From Dermanyssus gallinae (taxonomy: Eukaryota; Arthropoda; Arachnida; Mesostigmata; Dermanyssidae): 64,000 nt of DNA. Positions 61,116-64,000 of this stretch are shown piece by piece (position 1 is the stretch's first letter; every line of letters begins with the position of its first letter). The notes under the pieces are model-generated. The model was given only the letters and a program-made list of their open reading frames with translations, ran no database searches and was not told the origin of the DNA. The stretch lies in contig QVRM01006135.1 of assembly GCA_003439945.1 (NCBI GenBank), positions 28,501 through 92,500 of the forward strand, written 5' to 3'. The position numbers were made by a program, and so were the translations under genes.

Positions 61116-61398
61116 TGAGAGCGATAGAGACGGATGAAGAGAAAAGGACAATCTTCTAGTTGAATAAATTATTAAACAGTTGCACGTACTCGATACCTGT
61201 AGTCTTGATAGTTCAATACCTGCTGGCAGTTCACTTCCACTTTCCGTACAGCTCCTGGTTCGCTCGACTAATCACGTTTCACTATAGAAAAAGAAGAGGA
61301 GCGCTCAAATGTGTATGTCTTTCGCTCTCGCCCTCTCTCTCTACTTGGTCTCGACCAATAATCCCTTCGTGCATCTATATATGCGAGTTAATGATGTC

Positions 61399-61527
<129 letters not shown>

Positions 61528-61559
61528 CATACATACATATGATCCCCCTGGTAGTACAC

Positions 61560-63290
61560 ACCCTTCTAAATCCCGGTAAAAAGACATTGGCGTTCAGCTT
61601 CCTCCCTGAGCCTTTCCTCCTCTCTCGCTGTTGAATACTGCCCCATAATTTTTAACCGGACACCCATAGGTATACGTTTCCTAAGTCCCGCACCCGTGTA
61701 CATGATTGTCGTCCGCTGTAAAGTAAATGTCCATTATGTTTATATCTGTTGCAAATATGTCAATAACTGGCGTCCCGGAGTGGCATTCATATGTGCACAC
61801 ATTCGCCCGGTTTACTATCCAGCAGCCGATCTTAGCCAGCAAGTCTAGCAAAGCCATCGTCTATTCCGAGTCCGGTCTAATCTCGCATTGAAATTCCCTT
61901 CTATGATCACTGAAGCCTTCCTCGGGAACGCTTCGATCCCCAATAAGAGGCGCTTGATCATCGTCTCTATTAACTCCGTCCCCGCTGGTTGCACATAAGG
62001 CCAAAAGTGACTAGTTCTAATTTAGATGACATTATCCGACCAGATTTTCTGCTGCTCATTTCTCCCATAGTCGGTCTAACGAAAATCGAATATTGAATCA
62101 CTGTTGTCTTCAGATGTTAGGTCGACTTGGAATGTGATGAACATGTAAATACACGATCTGCGCTTCTATTCTCCCGTGTAGGTCGGGTCCTATCAGCATT
62201 ATCGGTCGTAAGTTGCAGCATAGGTGAGATCACTAACACCCGCGCTAAGTCCTCCCACAATGCTCGGGATGGCTTCCCGAATAACCCTGGCCTCCGTCTG
62301 CACGAAGAGATCTTTTAACCTCGGCATAATCGACGCAATCAATAGCGTGCTGCACTATTTCCTCCACTCTTGGCAGCGGCGCCTGCTGGTTACTTAATTT
62401 ATGTCCGGTCATCCCAAGTGGGGTGCTTGTTACTGCTGGTTCAGGTCGTTAAGGTTTAAGTGTTGCCTCGTATATCTTGATTCCGTTCCTTACTATGACG
62501 AAGATCAAATGCGTCTTGAGAAGTCGTCAGAGGCCTGTATGACCCCCACGAGTATGCAGAGTGTTACTAGCAGGGCATCTAAGCGCTTGTCAATGCTGTT
62601 TTGGGACGATCTTTGTAACAAATCCGTACGCTTCAGTCTATGTGAACATGAGTCCCAGGTGGGTTCATGTTCTCCAAAAGACAGACCGCATTGAGCCTGG
62701 GTTTGCAGTTTGCCGCAAAGTGAACCATGCTGTAACAATCAGAACATTGCAATGGTCATTACAATACCTGTCCTCGCAACTTCAGTTTTCCTCGTAATTG
62801 CTTTGAAAACCCCGCAGGGTTGCAGAACAACCAACATTGTAGCATCCGGTATTGAGGAATGCACACCAGATATTTTTCCCTTCACTGTAGATCGCCCTCC
62901 ACTGATCCTCGCTGACACATTTATGTTGGCTGGATCCTGCAACGATAGTAGCGTGGCTCGACCTTCTTCGGCCTCAGCTACGATTAGGAGTTCTCTACTT
63001 ATTTTAAAACGGGGTTCTTCCGTCTTTCTATTATTATGTGTTTAGCGATAAAGTCGCACACATCATTGAAATGGAGCTGCAGGGAATTCCGTCGTCCGTC
63101 AAGAATACTTCTGTGCCCTGTTTTGCCGCAACAAACTTCGGCGCACAGGCTCGCCTGGACCGGGTCACCGTGGTAAACCCCGATCCGTGTCCGGTATCAA
63201 TCGTCACTGTCACGGACGTTCACGCGGGTTGCCTCGCGAGTGTCTCCCTTGCCCGTCGAGTAAGCAAATGCCTGCGACACACGCATACCT
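61560..63290 (-). pseudogene. decayed LINE 5' half: gag-like region and AP endonuclease
   Basis: At 61690-62010 the minus strand reads ELIETMIKRLLLGIEAFPRK, VIIEGNFNARLD and CTYECHSGTPVIDIFATD. These fit the endonuclease blocks of R1/Jockey-type LINEs (GDFNA, then TF....GSS.IDL). Upstream at 62500-63050 are pieces such as HFAANCKPRLNAVC, a damaged zinc-knuckle-like motif. Stops and shifts are many and no RT is present. The endonuclease part is the firmer half. Confidence 0.45.
62120..62238. repeat. 119-bp duplicated segment, copy 2
   Basis: It matches 60151-60269 and lies within the decayed LINE region, just upstream of the endonuclease blocks in element orientation. Confidence 0.9.
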
Positions 63291-63294
63291 TTGC

Positions 63295-64000
63295 TGCGTG
63301 AGTGTCTTCACAGGGCTCGATGCGGCGCGCTTCCCACATATTTCCCGTCATTGGACGGTGAGTCTGATTCCACGCCTGCAGCGTTGATTGGTGGTGGTCC
63401 ATGGTCAATGCATCCACATGCCCGTATGCATAAAAGTAAGTCACGCTGCATCATCTGCTCGTCCGATGCACCGGCATTGCCAGCTACTGCAGCGCCGCGC
63501 CAGTTTACAAACAAGTTTGTTTATACATGTAGTCGCAGACCGGACGTCCGACTGTTCACGTTCGATTCAATAATCGTAGTAGTGGTATTCGGGGGCGAGG
63601 TAGTGACAACGGCGGCGTCGATAATGAGAGTCGTGATGACTGATGACTGGCGGTGGTGAATGAACAGTAAGTGGTAGTTGGATAATAGAGAGAATAGGAT
63701 GCTGATGATGAGTGAAGTGCGAAGTTAGCAGTTATGATGGTGATAATAGTACAGTGAGGTTGGAGACGAGAGACAAGGATAAAGCCAAAACAGTACTGGC
63801 GAGAGGTGAAGATGATGCAGGTGAAGATGAGTGAAGACGATGACTGAGTCGACACTGCTTTGAATTAATTAGTCTCGAGGCACACTGCAGACACTCACGC
63901 TAATCGACTTCGATACGATGCTATGCTCACTGATACTTATGGATTTGCACGAAAAATTCTAAATTTAGCGGTACTTTCCAAGAGCCACACACAAGCACGT
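63295..64000. other. no gene; GAT/GTGAT-type low complexity at 63590-63845
   Basis: Imperfect GATGAT and GTGATG repeats. No coding family is seen. Confidence 0.5.

Overview
The window is eukaryotic, repeat-rich DNA. It looks like invertebrate, probably arthropod, sequence. A mite or tick fits the mix of mariner elements, AT microsatellites and non-LTR retrotransposons, but nothing here proves the species. Bacterial signs (operons, ribosome binding sites, CRISPR) are absent. Most long open frames are translations of (TA)n, (TAA)n or (CAA)n repeats, or decayed transposon frames.

Only one host gene is recognised with confidence: a phospholipase C-gamma gene on the minus strand. Two exons are visible. 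One (52062-52211) encodes the N-terminal PH-domain strands. The next (13927-14102) encodes the end of the PH domain and the start of the EF-hand region. Donor, acceptor and codon phase match, so 14103-52061 is read as one intron of about 38 kb. Nearly everything else is intron or flanking DNA colonised by mobile elements.

Layout: 1-2.2 kb holds three mariner-like remnants in (TA)n arrays. 2.5-11.4 kb holds decayed LINE pieces, an unidentified frame and two SINEs. 13.9 kb is the PLC-gamma exon. 18.2-25.4 kb holds a nearly complete mariner, a 5-kb two-ORF LINE (LINE-A) and a second LINE-A 3' end in the opposite orientation. 27.1-29.8 kb is low-complexity DNA with a large inverted repeat. 31.5-37.2 kb is a head-to-tail cluster of three LINEs with a restriction-like endonuclease (RLE), each bounded by (TAA)n, one split by a Tc3-like transposon. 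38.3-45.5 kb holds a decayed LINE, a second RLE family and three SINEs. 46.5-47.2 and 55.0-55.8 kb hold two more TAA-embedded RLE 3' ends. 48.2-51.6 kb is a second endonuclease/reverse-transcriptase LINE (LINE-B). 52.1 kb is the PH exon. 53-64 kb holds weak LINE remnants, a minisatellite, a 119-bp duplicated segment and long (TA)n.

The clearest pattern is targeting. All five members of one RLE family end in (TAA)n, and the 5' ends also abut (TAA)n, as known for Dong (R4 clade). The mariners sit in (TA)n, which fits their TA target. The microsatellites therefore act as landing pads that gather nested insertions. No coding feature points to a new defence or metabolic system.
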